From contig SEMN01000007.1 of the NCBI GenBank assembly GCA_005408345.1, positions 2,826,001 to 2,890,000 on the forward strand: 64,000 bases of DNA, in the 5' to 3' direction. The stretch is from Macquaria australasica. Taxonomy: Eukaryota; Chordata; Actinopteri; Centrarchiformes; Percichthyidae. The notes under the pieces are model-generated. The model ran no database searches and was not told the DNA's origin. It was given only the letters and a program-made list of their open reading frames with translations. Shown here one piece after another: positions 1-14,300 of this stretch. A program made the position numbers and the translations under genes. How positions within the stretch are numbered: position 1 is the first letter of the stretch; each line of letters opens with the position of its first letter.

Positions 1-2455
1 TGTTTAAATAGACTAAAGTGTTGAAAAAACAACAGATAGCCATTTCAATTCTGTTGCACATTTCTTAAACTAATATGATGACTTCATACTATCGATTTCA
101 TCAAAGGTCAACTCAGGTTAATGTGTCTCCAGCCTGTACATTAAAAGGTCATCTCCAGCCCTGTCAAATTTACTCTGGTCTATTTTCTTAATCCATCCAG
201 GAATTTCAAAAGTTTTCTGTCTCTTCAATCTTTTCAGTCAAGTAGAGCTTATGGTTTTGGCTTCACTGTGCAATCAACGAATAGCATTTATTATTATCTC
301 CTATCTTTGCCCCTGCACTGGTCTGGAAAAGATGTGAGGATTCCATTTGAGTGTTTACTGTGAACAGTCTGGCACACCTTGACATTTGGACACAACAACA
401 AAAGAAAGTAATAAAGTGAAATTGCCGCTGCTGTCCTGGTTAATGGAAAAGGTGGAATCCAGCGAGTAGTTTCGAGGTGCTGAAACAATGTTCCTGGAGA
501 GGTCAAAGTTGCAGTAATTAGATGTGATCCCTACCAGGCAGTACTGCTATGATTGAACTGTTTTATCAGTATCCTCTTTAATCTATGCCAAGGGTGAACA
601 TTCAGATTGAGTAGACCTGCAGGGGTTTTATAGTTGTGGGAGGGGGAGTCTCAAAACACTATCTCCCAGTCCTCAGGGCTTTATGGCAAGGGAACAGTAA
701 ACCTGGAGAGCAATAATATTTATCATAGGTTTAATGACAACTATTCCTGTCTCGAGGCTTCAGCCAACTATTATGTGAGTTGCATTCTTAAAACGTCAGC
801 AGTTAAACTGTAATGCCATTCACATCTCTGACTGCAATAGTTCTACAATCAAATCCCATGAAGCGGTACAAGAGTTTGAATTTCAGTATACAGTGCTGTG
901 GCTGTTAAAGAAAGGTTCATTCTTTACTACATGTCTAATATCCATTTTTTATGAACTGACACAAGATGAACATTAACTTCAATGAACAATGAGGGGGGGG
1001 GGGCGCAGTATGCGAGAGTGAAAGAGGAGGAGAGGGTTAGGTGGGTATTTATGGAAGTGGTGCAGTTGAGGCGTGGTCCTGCTCCCGAAATTCTGCTAGA
1101 TAGCTTCAATTGGGAAATGTTTAAACACTCCTTCCTTCACATTAAAGGTGAAATGTTGGAAGGAATAATTCGCCATTTTGGGGAATACGCTTATTAGCTT
1201 TCTGGCGGAGAGTTACATCAGAAGAGTCTCCGTTGTTTGGCTGGCACCTGGTCCCAGCCAAGAAATAGTCCGGCACACATCCCCGTAAAACGTCAAATTG
1301 TCATTTTTAGCTGTTTCCAGTCTTTGTGCTAATCTGAACTAACCGGGTGTTGGCTGTAGCTTTACTGTATATTTACAGCAGATATGAGAGTGGTATCAAT
1401 CTTCTCACCTAACTCTCCAACAGGAAAGCAAATAAGTATAACATTTTCTGTATTATCACAAGGATGTGTTAGAAGTAATGTGTTAGAATCCCTCCAATCA
1501 CTATCCTTCCCTCCTATATCAGGTAGAATGGACAGTTGTCATTTCCATCTCATGCATAACATGAGGAGGATATTTTGGACCTTTCGGTTCTGTGACACGT
1601 CTAATAAATCTTAGGCTCTCTCTCTAGGTCAAGTATTCCATCACTGTGCCAAAACAGGTGGGCCATATTCTTGGCGAGACGTGTCCCCCTCCTGTCCACT
1701 GAGCAGTCTGTCCTCTATAGGCTGCGTCCTTGTCTGCCTGTGTAACATCGCACCGGGACCGATGTGATCTGACTGACAATAGCGGTCTGTCTGCCAGGTG
1801 CTGTTTTATAATCCTGCTTTACAGGAGTCCATCCTAGTTGCTAAAAGAACAGATGAACCATTATTGGGGGAAAAAAAGAATGACAAAAACAGGACGTATC
1901 ATGTGCTGTTGATTGTAGAAACCAGCATGAGTCACTGTCACCATTTTTTATTTCAGCTGTTTGGCAAACACTGAACAGATAACCAAGTTTGAATGTTTTT
2001 CATGTCTACTTGTACATAAAGGTGGCCTCCTATATGAGATGTCTTCAACTTTATGCTGGTAATATCTATAGGTCAAATTAGTTTTTTTACCAAATGTTTT
2101 TTTTGACCCTTTCAAAAACCAAAAAACAAATCTGATACACAATCTATAAAGAATTGCATCAGTACAGGCTTTAGTTTAGACGTCTACAGGGATCATATGG
2201 AAGTGATTTTAGCAGACACATTTTACAAGTTTTTGAAAATGGCAAGGATGTTTAAAAAGAGGTTTTCAGTGTCCATTGTCAATATGTTGTACATTCTTTT
2301 AATGTCCCTGATAATTAGGGTGCCATTAAGTATAACACAACAATGTAAGTGTTTTTATCTTTTCCTCCATTTGCGTCATCAGTAATTGCTAGCAATTAAT
2401 GTCCACTGGCTTTTGTTTTTTGGCATTCGCTCTGTTTGTGGGTATGTACACATTC

Positions 2456-2461
2456 TTTATT
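2456..2461 (-). terminator. alternative distal poly(A) signal AATAAA
   Basis: Second-tier candidate on the minus strand, 1.2 kb after the stop. Included because vertebrate GFRA1 transcripts usually have long 3' UTRs. No transcript evidence is available here. Confidence 0.25.
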
Positions 2462-3351
2462 TATCAAACCCCTGTCCTTCTGCTCTCTACCAAGACAAAA
2501 TAATGTGTGAAAAATCAAATCAAATAGGGGCAGTCTGAAGAATCTGGATGAAACCACCAAAACACTGTTCACTTTCAGTAGAACAGAAGAATAACATTAC
2601 TTTGTTTGAGCCATTAAAGACACTTTTGTAAATTCTTTATGTTCTTGTTGCTGTTACAGACAAGTTCGATATTCCTCAAGAAAAATACTGTTTAAGATAA
2701 CATTATGCACTTTGCAATCAAAATATAATCACACAAGTTGTATCTGCAACCACGTGAGTAAAGAACAATACCCCATCATCACATTTGATAAATCATAGCT
2801 ACACTGGTTAAAGCTGAGAGGCCTCAGTCAGTCACCAGATACTAACATGGACTCTCAAAAACATTACAGACAATATGTTACAAGCTAACAGCAGCATACC
2901 GTAATAGAGTGTACACTTTATGTATCATATGTACAAAATGTTCTTTTAGAGGCGATGTGATAAAACCCACACACCACCATAACAATCAAATAAATCTACA
3001 AAACTGATCTATACCTAGTACCGAACATGTAGAAGAGGAAATCGTTACTTTCTTCTGGCTGATTTGTTTTTGTCCTTCGAGGATACTCTGACAAAATGTT
3101 TTGGGCTTTTGTATGAGATCAGATGTTTTATGAATCATATTCCATACAGTGTGTCTATGAAATATGTTAGTTGTTCGTTGCGGCTCAACACTTAGTTTTC
3201 CTTTTGTTGATCTAAAGCAAGTTTATTGGCAGGACAAATCAAAGCACAGCTATGCAGAGAATGATCCGCTTTATCCCCAAAACACTGTTCAGCCCATTGG
3301 CAGTCCATTCAGTCAAATGTGCACTGACTGCACACATCCCAAAGAAGTGAA

Positions 3352-3357
3352 TTTATT
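3352..3357 (-). terminator. candidate poly(A) signal AATAAA for gfra1
   Basis: This is the first AATAAA on the minus strand after the stop codon, about 270 nt downstream, followed by a GT-containing stretch. Further AATAAA hexamers lie at 3222-3227, 2456-2461 and 1947-1952, so the true 3' end is undetermined; mammalian GFRA1 has a long 3' UTR. Confidence 0.35.
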
Positions 3358-3622
3358 CACATGGTTATCAGATCACAGGGTTTAACTCCAAAACATGAGT
3401 GTTCCTAAGTGTGAATCTGATTCTTGAAGTCACCAAATTGCCCCCACGAGGCATGGAAGGCAAATGAGCTGATATCTCAGCAACAGCTTCAGCTTCTTAC
3501 CATGCTGCGTTGCTCATTTCCATTTCAAGAAAAATGGAGGTGTCACGCTTTGGCAAATGTCTAAATCAAAATGAGTTGAATCAGTTCTTGAGATAAGAGT
3601 GTTGATCCATAGTCCTCAGATC

Positions 3623-3775
3623 CTACAAAAGCTGGAAACCTTCAAGCGGTAATACTATTGGTGTTAAAGCAAAGGCTAGTGCGAGGAGCATACTTGAGGG
3701 GTGTAAGCAGGCGGGTTCAGCTGCTGAGCTTCTAGCAATGGCATTTGAGTCGCTGGACTCATCCAGTTGATGGTT
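3623..3775 (-). CDS. gfra1: gfra1 coding exon 10: GPI-anchor signal and stop
   Basis: Residues 427-476, then TAG at 3625-3623. The acceptor has a pyrimidine tract ending CCCTCAG. The first half is Ser/Asp/Asn-rich ([10 protein letters not shown]). A small-residue stretch [10 protein letters not shown] (probable omega-site zone, inferred) and the hydrophobic tail [16 protein letters not shown] follow. This layout, with a conserved C449, is that of the GFRA1 C-terminus, although sequence identity is low. Confidence 0.9.
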   Translation of the reverse strand, partial: NHQLDESSDSNAIARSSAAEPACLHPSSMLLALAFALTPIVLPLEGFQLL

Positions 3776-5267
3776 CTGAGGGAAAGACCACAGGGTTAGT
3801 GTTACATGAGTGGAAAGCTAATTAGTTGTGGAATAATACATTTATTTTTCTGTGGGCTTCACCATGAATCTGAGATGTAAAGGATCACAATATTTGTACC
3901 TTGCATAAATACAATCATAGCAAGGTTTCTGATTTCGATGGCCCCGAAAGTCAGGTCAGAAATATTCTTCTTTAATTACATTGCGGCCACATTTGTACAA
4001 ACTTGGTGTGAGATCTAGAGCACTATACATTGGCAGGGTGGATAATGTTACGATATACTGCCAGAGTGGCAACGCTAGAAAAAGGTTTTTACACATGGCT
4101 GAGGTGGAAAAGTTGGTGTAGTGATTTAAAAACAAAATCCGATAAAGTGCAGTGGAAACAGACTTAGTAAACACATCATGACGTACATGAAGCATGTTCG
4201 TTAAGCGTCCACTGAAGCTTCGGCTTCACTGAAGAGACTAAAAATAGCGAAAATATCATGAAATGAACATAAACGTTTTCTATACTGTTTTCCACCATTT
4301 CAGGTTTGACTGGCGCTCTTTAAATCACGTCACCGTGTTGCACCCTCTTCCTCTGAAAAGGTTTAATGGTACCTGACTGGAGAATTAGTACCACCCACTG
4401 TTTATCTCAGTGCGCATTTTCTTTTGCCTATTTTCTGGAATTTTGGTTAAAATATGAGAGAGCGCATTTTCAAATTTATTTTTCGACTGTAAAATGTTGA
4501 GCTCAGTGCATATATTCATTTGAGGGATCCATATAAAAATATTTGATATGTCTTTATAATATCACATTTTTTGTAATATCAATATCTTTATCAGCCTCAC
4601 AAATCCACTATTGTTCGGGATCTTATAGGAACCTTTAATGGAATGCACAGAATAAAACGATTCTTACCAAACATAGAGAAGTATCCACTGTCAGATTTGA
4701 CACCAGTTTTTGGGCCTGGAAGGAAGAAAATAAGAAAGAAGGCAGTGAAACATTAACTTTCATTCTTTTTTTGATTGTGTTTGCTTGTCTGTCAAGATCA
4801 CAGACCGGCTATGAAATATACAGCAGACTGCTTCTTTGACATTCTCATTCATTTAGCCGGTCTCAGATGTAGTGGAATGAAGAAATTGCCTTGGCCTGGA
4901 AGTTGAATTGTGGCTAAAAGAAGGGCATAGTCTTCAAAATAAAACAAGGTCAAGCTAAATCATTATTGCATCAAGCCAAACTCCCACTGCCACAGTCGTG
5001 CAGCAAAATACACACAACAATAAGATTTATGGTAATACAGTCAGTGCCCACCAATTCCCATAGTTTAGACCTACATGCACCTCTTTGTATAATCATCCTC
5101 CTCGAGCAAGATGTTTAAGATTCGAGTGTGTGTGTGTGTGTTTGTGTAAAAGTTTGTCTGTGTGAGATCTCCTGTTTGTGCCAGCTCAAGGTTATGACAG
5201 TTTAATACATTAAAACTTTTCTCAGACTGCTCCAAACCTTTTCAGCCACACATAAAAATATCCACAT

Positions 5268-5332
<65 letters not shown>

Positions 5333-8300
5333 AATACACACTCACAGATACAGAGATGGAGCGCAGAAAATGATAAAGTGACTCTATAGTGGTTTGGGAA
5401 CATAATAAACACTCCACGGGTTGCTTCTTAAGTAGAAAGAATTCTATGAACCAGGATTCTGGAGAAGAATGATTAATTGCTCTATAGGAGGTCTTTCCTC
5501 CTGGAGGATGTTTTTACTGGTGATAAATCATATTATCGCTATTAAAAGCCAATATGATAGATTGTCTCCCTTAAAGTATGTGATATCATCTCATTTAAAA
5601 ATATAGCCCCATAGTTTTTATCAGAGGAGAATAGCAGAGGTCTGAAGTGTGTTGGTGAAGCCAAAAAGTTCCAAACGAGCAGGAGGTACCTTTAAGCACA
5701 TTTAAGCAAAACATGCAATTGATGACGTTAAGTGTCAAAATCAGCACATTGAATTGATTTTCTACAATTGCATTTGATATTTCAAAACTAATATACATTT
5801 GCATGTCATTATCTGTGACTGCTATGAGCATTTCTGATTGCACATTGGAAATGTTTGCAAATGAGGTCTCTGAGATTTGTGTGCTCATGCATATGATTAG
5901 ACACATGTTGAATTAAATGAGTTAGATCCAAGAAAAAATGGCGGTCTACGGTGAAAAACTACGACTGCCTTTGTAAATGACATAACAATATCACCACAAG
6001 GTCACTTTAGTATTTAGCTGTGTTGGAGCTTTCTGCCATATCATGCAATCTTCCTTAGCAGACAGAGTTTGCTCAGGAATTGAAGATGTTAAAAAAAAGC
6101 ACTTGAAGGACTTCTCACCCACGAGAAAATTCCTAAAATTTGAGATTAAAAGTTTATTCTTGACCTCAGTTTCTCCACTAAGCCCATTTAGTAGTTGCAC
6201 TGGATAACTGCAAATTTGGACATCTGCAATTGCATGACAACTCTGCAAACTTCATCTGCTGAGGAAGATCATGTTATGTGATCAGAAGCTCCAGTACAGC
6301 TACTAAATGGACTTTGTGGTGAGTGAGATTAGTAATTATGCAGGAGGTACAGCAGAGAGATGTTGATTGAAGCTTGTGTCTTGTGGCTTGTGCCCGACAT
6401 TTTCATTATTTAACCATGACCAGCTATAGTTGTTACAAAGCTAACAGGGAAACATAAACCTCAATCTGGGGGACAATAAATTTGATAAATCTGTACAATG
6501 ACACCGTGTCCCTGTGCGCACACACATACACACACACACAGAAGCAGGCACACTACCCCTGTGGGCCATTTCTGATGTTAGTGTGGCAACCAATTAGCTT
6601 TGACATGACAGCTTTGGAAACTCTGACTCCACACTGACGTCTCATCTTTCTGCCCAGGAGGGGGGATTCTGTGCATGCCATCATAAAACCATCCCTGATC
6701 CATCAAGGTGACAGAGCCAGATGTCTGACACTCAGACAGAAGCTCTGAATAGATCTCTACCTGATGTTTAAGTCTCAATTTGGATTCAGGAACTTTCTTT
6801 CAGAAGTTTTGAGTGGGTTCTGATGCCTTCAAAATATACAAGGACAAAAAGCCTGGAAATTCATCAAAACATTTATTATCATGTGGAAGGATTTCATGTT
6901 TGTCCTTTTATTTTTCCTTAAAAACAGCTTTGTAGAAGTGTTTTTTTTAGTGTAGACAGTATCTGCAAACAAACTACTGCATTGAGAGAAGTAGTTATTA
7001 TGAAAATTTAAACTAATTTCCTTTCAATGCAGTGGTGCTCTTTTATTTTGCCAAGGAATTCCTTATACCACCAATAAAGTTTCTCTGTTAATGAGATCAA
7101 TGGGGAGGTATAAGCAGCCAGACAAAATCAAATTGGGTAACTCCATTATTTGGAGTTTTATAACACTTTATACTGTCTGTAAGCATATATAAATTATGCA
7201 GTCAAGTAAATAGTACTGCTGAGCCGACTAGATTGTGGCAGGTATATTGAGCCATAATGGAGTGAAATGAAAAATACAACTGGATAAATCTGTTTTTTCA
7301 TCCCTGCTCTCAGATCTCACAGAGACACGTTTAGTTGGTTACTTTTTAATACTATCAAAAATGATGCTGTTATTTCATTTCCATTTCTCTCTCTGCTTGT
7401 ATTTATTTTTTATGGCATGCAATTCCTATTTGGAAATTTAACATCAGCGTCGTAGGTCAGAAAACAAAGGATACAGCCTATTTCCAAACACAGAAATGTT
7501 TAAAACGTCACCTGTAAGGTCCCACAGATGTGAAATAATGAGTCGCCATCAAGATCCAGTTTGGTCATGTCTGTCAGTGCGTCCAGTGCATTGTTGGTTC
7601 GGTCTTTACCCCTCCGGGTGATGCTAGGCTCTAGTACAGTAGGCTGAATCGGGGGTTGGGGTTGCCAAACTCCAACATCAGTACCATTGCCAAATGCCTG
7701 GATGGCATTACCTGCAAGAATATAGTGTATTAATTAGTAGCATTCTTGATCCTGTACATATACAGAATCTATGTTTTACTAGACAGTATATAATTAAATG
7801 GAATGTGAGGAAAAATGTTACATGATTGGGAAAATTCTGTACGAATATATGTGTAAATATGCATCCAATGTCATGACTTTGATTCAGTTGTAGAATGGTA
7901 TAATTACTTGTAATAAGCATTATCCATCAGAAGGCCCTCTGAGCCCCGTTTTAAAAAATATAGTCTTCACATCTATCAAGTTAGCGGATGTCCTTTGTGC
8001 AAGTGGCATGGCCCCAAAACATTTTGTTAATGTCAAACTAAAAGCTGCTTATAATTGATACTTTAGATAATTGTGTAGGAAAAGAACTTGACCTTTCTCA
8101 AGAGCCTTTTTAAAAGCACTGTCTGCCTGTAATAGCTCTGATTCACAAAGCTGTACAAAAATGAACTTCACAACTGCCTGAAATGAGAAAACTTCAAAAA
8201 TAATTAATGTAATGTAATTTTCTCATAATTAATTTCACATTTAATCTAAGACACCTTTCCATGAGCAAAATAGAATGTGGAGGGAAAAAACAATCCTTTT

Positions 8301-11300
8301 TGTATGTATCTAGTCTTAATCATTGTAAAAAACAATTGGGCACGAGCAGGGTGGGAAATTAACTTTTTAAAATGTGAACATCTACCAATCACTGAGAGAT
8401 AAATCTTCAAATTCACCAGACACTCAATAGTAAATCATTATTTTGTGTCTGAAATCTACCAGCCACTTTCATATTTTACCAGAATTTGGCTGGTGGCTGG
8501 TGCTAATTTCCATCCCTGGGCACGAGTTATTGTCAAAGCAATTTAAGACATTGCAGTTCAATTAAAATTGCTCTATGTTGGAAATGCCACTGAATGCTAC
8601 TCATACTCACATGAGTGAAGAAACAAAAGAAATGCAGTAAAAAACAGTCAAAGTAACAAATTGTATTTGAATGCACATGCTATTCCTGTTTCAAGCCATT
8701 ATCGCCCAGCCTATAATTTCAAAAGGCCAATTTAAGTCTAGGCAATACAACTGGTCACCTTATGCAGTAAAAAATAGTGCAAGGTTGGAAGGGAAATTTA
8801 TTTCGGCGGGATGGCTAAGCGTGGGAACTCACGTAGGCATCGATTGTTGGTGAAAATTTCAGCAAATCTATCACATTCTGGCTTGCCGTTCCCGCTGCTG
8901 CTGCAGTCACACCATGGTGACAGGCTAATACCAAGTGATCGCACATAATTGGGTGTCATCACCGTACCTGCAGCATAAAGGAGAAGAAAACTATTGTTAG
9001 TCCTTGCAACTGTAGTCCAATTATCAGAGTTGAAACCCTCTGACAGGACTCTTTTTGGTTTAGTCACTCAGTTTTTAGGCTCTTCACACTGAAATTTGTC
9101 AGGTCAGTCAGTGAGGGTGAGCTTATTCCACATTATAGGGAGACTTTACTTACAAATTCTTGAATTGCAAGGTACCTCATTGGAGAGCTTATGATGCATA
9201 ACTATCATTCTATGTTTTTTTTATTTATTTATTTATTTTTTTACAAAGGCTTCAACCTTTAATAAGGCTATACTGGCAGAAGTGGTGGAACCCATCAACT
9301 CTACCCTCTGCCTTGACACTGAGACAACAACCTGCTGCCTCATGATTATAAGCCTCACTGACTTGTACAGTATCCCCCCTAATTATGTGGCAAGGCCAGT
9401 GGTCTTGTCTGTTCAACAACATGCACATTATTCAAAGTATTGCTGATGTCAACAAAGGTGGCAAACTGCAGCTCTGGAGAGTGTTAGTAAAAGTGTTTTC
9501 AGGGCTGCTGTTGCTCGCCACCCATTGGGAGTCAACAGTGGTGACCAAGCTGGGGCACGTCATCGTACTTCACGGGCAGCAACTCAGATGAAACCATTTT
9601 TGTCATCTTGATGTAGCTAAATAAAACTGGTCCCTTTTTAGAGGGAGCATGAGGTTGAGTAGGCTCATACTCATTTGCTGTGCAAGTACACGCAAATTTC
9701 TGTGCGTGGAGACAGATGAGTGGTTAAACCGGGGGGGGGGGCCCATTAGAGGGTGTAACCTGTGTGAAGTAGAATATGAACGGTGCAGATTAAAATGTCT
9801 GCCCGTTGAGTTTGCAATTGGTCACTGTTGCCCTGCGTTCAAGTCTCATTACCGGAACTCAGTGGGACATCATTTTTCCTTTCTACGTGATGACGCCTGC
9901 TGATGGAACAAAGACTAAACAAAAGGAAACAAGTACTCTTTCTGCACAGTGCTTTGATGTGTGAACTGTGATGTCATGTACACCCTACAGATTTGCAATT
10001 TATTGATTTTGATCTCAGCTGTCTGGCTGTTTAGTTGATCTGGTGCCTTAATCTCCACTGTGGAAAATACATTAAGATCAAGAACTGTATTCATTCTTTA
10101 ACAAGTATTGCTGTATGGACAAGTGAATTATCCAACCCTAACTGTGTGACTTAAGAAGGCCATGGCGGTACAGTGGTAAAACTTTTAGGTTCAAAGAGCT
10201 GTCTTATATTCTGTGAAGCTGCTTTAGAAAAGTAATCACCACTTCCACACTTTTAATGGGTTTCTGTTGGAAAAACAAAATCTGATTAAAGCTTTATACA
10301 TCTCTTCTAATCAAGCTGACAAAAGCTTCACACTGATAATGAAGAGAAAGAAAACCACAAAAGAAAAATCAAGATTAGAAAACAATACAAACAAGTTTGA
10401 TGGCTAAAAAAATTGCCTGACGATTAATGTTTCTGATTTGAAAAACTGCTACGAATTTGATTCTATTCATTCCTTGTGAGCTTCTCCTATGAGGACACCT
10501 TTCATAGATTGTTGAGCAACAACACGGGCACAAGGCAAATCATACGAAATACCATTAGTAGTCCAGCTTTAAGTGGAGGTACCACTTATATAATTAATCA
10601 GGCAAATTCTGAGGCCAGTTTTAAAATGTGTCAGAGAATAACTCACCAATAAGACCTGAGTAAGACAGCAGACAGTCGGCATAGTTCTCCCTCAGACAGC
10701 CAGATTTGGAGCGAGCTTCAGGCTGACAGTTGCTGATGAAGTCTGCCAGCCTTGACCTAAAAACAACAGATACAAATTATAGATGCTAATTTCCTGATGC
10801 TGTTATTAGATATCTAGCTAGGCTATGTGCTTTATCCCATTCATAAGTAGTGGTTCAGTAATTTAAAGCCACAGACTAACTAGCATAAAGAAATCAGTGT
10901 TTCCTATTTTTGGCTGCCAGTTTAGACACTCTTGTGCAGAAAATATAAATTCAGTTGTGAGGTTTGAAAGGAAAAGTATAGAACGTGAAGAAGTGAAGAA
11001 GTGCCATTGGCAAAACTCCTTCAGTAAATGAAAAACTATCTGCTTTTTTTTGTTTTACAACCTATACAGTACTATAACCTACTGTACACGCTATATCTTG
11101 CAGTTATTGTTAGTAATTCCTCTTTGATCACGGACTTTAATTAAACTAATTCTTTCTGTCATTGACATTATGAATGTTCAGTTCAGTTTTCAGTTTGTAC
11201 TTTGCACTAGAACCGTAGTTATCTCTGAATTACTACTGAAGCTCTCTCTGCAGGTGATATGTGCCTCCTAGAAATTAGAACTGCTTTTTCAACGCACAGA

Positions 11301-14300
11301 CATAAGAGGAGGCAAAGTTATTGTTACACATGCATCATTTTTAACAACTGAAGACGGATGTGAAAAATCTTGAAAATTATGTTTTCTATGGCGGTAAAAA
11401 CAAACACTAGTATAAAGAACACTGGACTGCATATTTGAAAAGAATAATTAAATTGGAAAAAAGATGATACCTATTAAGGATCTCTCTGTGCCTTCTTACC
11501 TGCAGATGTAGTTGGTCTTGCATGTGTTCTGAAGAGACAGACAGTTAGGTTTGTCTTTATCCTCATAGGAGCAGACCGGTACAATTGTTTGGCGTCTGCG
11601 TTCTGCACACGCTGTCTGATCCCCCGCTGGACAGGAGCAAAACAGCATCCCGTAGCTGTATTTATTTGGAACCTTTATTTTGGGAAGAAACAAAAGAAGA
11701 CCCAGGTTTTAAATACCTTGTGGTAAAATAGTGACAAAAAGTGAACATAGAGACTTGCACTATGGCTGCCTCCCAGCGTGAATAGCAGCTTTTAGTGGAG
11801 GTAAATGTGATAAGTAACCAAGACTTATACCAAGAGATTTGACACCTAAATGTGGTTGTTGGTTTGAGCAGCAACTACAAGATCAAACACACAAAAAAAG
11901 CTGCAAATAGCTCTCAAAATTACCATGCGTAATTACCTTGTCAAAGAACTGTCGCAGGGCCTTGTGGCATTTGCGCTTGTTGCAGACCTCAGACGCAGAC
12001 ACCCTGCTAGTACAGGGGTTGATGTAAGCTGAGCGGTATTTCTTACACGTGTCATTCAGGTTACAGGCCTTGGCAGCATTCAGACAGTTGTTCTCCTTTG
12101 TGGATGCAGGCTCGACTAAGAGAGAGGAGAGGCACATCACTTTTATATTTCCTCACGTACGAATGATTGTTTTCTTGCACAGGGTACATTGTGGTTTACG
12201 CATCATAAAATGATCAGTACTTCAAAATGAACAAAGTGGTGAGTGAACTAGATGAGAGGATACAGTGCTGCCAAGAGACAGAGACAAAAATGTAGAGAAA
12301 TATTTCAGAGTTGAGTGAAGTGAAAACACAAAAAGAAAAGCAACATGTGGAAATATTGTCCTGCAGTGCAATTCCTCATTTCCACCATCATTTTCACCAT
12401 GTTGTACAGTTCCCTTACCTCTGGATGTTATTTAAAAAAAAATATTTTTACGCATCTATTTTAACAAACAGTTTACTTAGGCAACACTGCACCTGAGAAA
12501 TCTCCATTTCTATCCAAAGTCCTAAGGGAGTTTCTAACCATCTCTTAGGTGCATTGGAAAATATTATCTTATGTAATTATTATGGAAGATAAAATTACTG
12601 CTATTGTGCCACTATTGACATGAATTGTCCAAATGATGGGAAGTGAGTATTTATCCCAGAGTCATAGCCAGAATGAAGCTTTATACAACGTCCAAAAATT
12701 GTCCACTAGATATCTTTTTATGATTTGAAAACCAGTTTCTCATAATTTTACGCTAGAATTGCATCATTCACTGTATGCCTGTTTGAAGCTGAAAAAGAGC
12801 AACTGTTTGAGAGCTTTGAGCCTTGCTGAACTCAATCATGCTTGTATTTGCAAACACAATATTATACAAATTGTGTGGATATAGATTTTTTTTTTTTTTT
12901 TACAGGGGATTCATTATGAATTATTGCATCAATTTATTGCTCCAGTTGCTCCATTGCTTTGTTACATGTTTGAACCCTAAATTCTCTGGCTAAATGGTGT
13001 ACTTCAGGTTATTATCAGATCCCCATCTCAGACCTCATTAGCTCTGGCATTTATGATGAAACCCCTGTGTGCAGCCACACCGACCTCTCATCTCTCCGAA
13101 TTAGACAAAAGCTCTCAAACCCTTAATATTCAGAGCATTACCCAAAAGTACACTACTCATATTAGTGCATCTTATACATATAATTCGAGGGTGATTTTGT
13201 TGTCCTCAGCCTTACAGAAAACAGAAATATACGCCTTGAAAGTACAAACACCTGCTCAGATACAGTGCATTTTCCCTGCTTTGAATTACGGAAACCAAGT
13301 CGTCCATCTTTGCTTCCTTCCATCACAGCAAAAGCACTCTACGGCCAACATAATGACTCTCTCATCTCATTTTTCTCATTTGTTGTAGTTAAAGTCCGTC
13401 CTGCTCGACTGACTACTGCACAGTAACACAAACTGTATCCTCCGCCTCAGCATGGAAGAATGAATCCTGTAATTCTGCCTTTTGAGCTGGAATTGAAGCT
13501 CACTGCTCTCTTTCATGCACCACAGAATGAGCCATGATTAAATCTGAATACATTCTTGAACCTTGAGTTAATCACATATTACAAAACCCATTACTTACAT
13601 CTGACAAGTGCCTAGAGATGTGGGCTGTGATCCTTTAGTGACTGTTTGTAGCTCTTGGGCCATAGGTGTGACAGTTTTATCTCAATTACTGTTACCCAGA
13701 GAGAAATGCTTAATTCCGTTATATTAAAACACACTTTTTAAAAAGTTCTTACTTTGAGGACTTGGATTAAAACATGGTTGTATACGTGTGGGTGTGTGTG
13801 TGTGTGCATGCAGCAGACGGCCCGAGCTAAGTGTGAGTAAGAAGGTTGACGCTGTAGGTCACAGTGTGACTCCATATAGACGCAACACCCCACGGCAGGA
13901 GAAAACCTTTTCTATCAGGAGCATTTTTGCATTAATTCTGGGGTCATATTTTCTCTGTTTCAGGAGCCATTTAAGTAGAAACCATGTTTCACTGTCTCTA
14001 AGACCACATTCAAGTTCACGGGACAATCATGACATTGTTGATCTAGCAAAGTTCAACAATTACTTTATTCAAATCTCCTACAAGAGTACATGAAGAGCAT
14101 CATGTCCTAAAACAACACCACTTATCAGAAATGTGACTCTATTGCCCAACAAATGTGCTGCTATTAAGTCCTTTGGCATTGACAATGAGTTATATAAACA
14201 GGGCTAAGTTGAAGATTGTTATTATTTGCCTGTGCTTTGTTCTGTGCTGCTTGCACTATTTAATTTAGTGTGTTGCACCACTATGATTGGAATCATTAGG

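Larger units (their letters stand above)
1..3622 (-). other. 3' flank of gfra1, probable 3' UTR; no gene seen
   Basis: AT-rich sequence with no supportable coding exon on either strand. Part is expected to be the gfra1 3' UTR. An 11-base G run lies at 993-1003. In tetrapods the next gene on this side is ATRNL1 in convergent orientation (known synteny), but no ATRNL1 exon was recognised. Confidence 0.6.

Noticed and set aside
1..3600. ATRNL1 3' exons expected from tetrapod synteny
   Set aside because: No plus-strand frame resembling the ATRNL1 C-terminus could be found.
5202..5417. Cys/Val-repeat protein frame
   Set aside because: Translation of the (CA)30 microsatellite.
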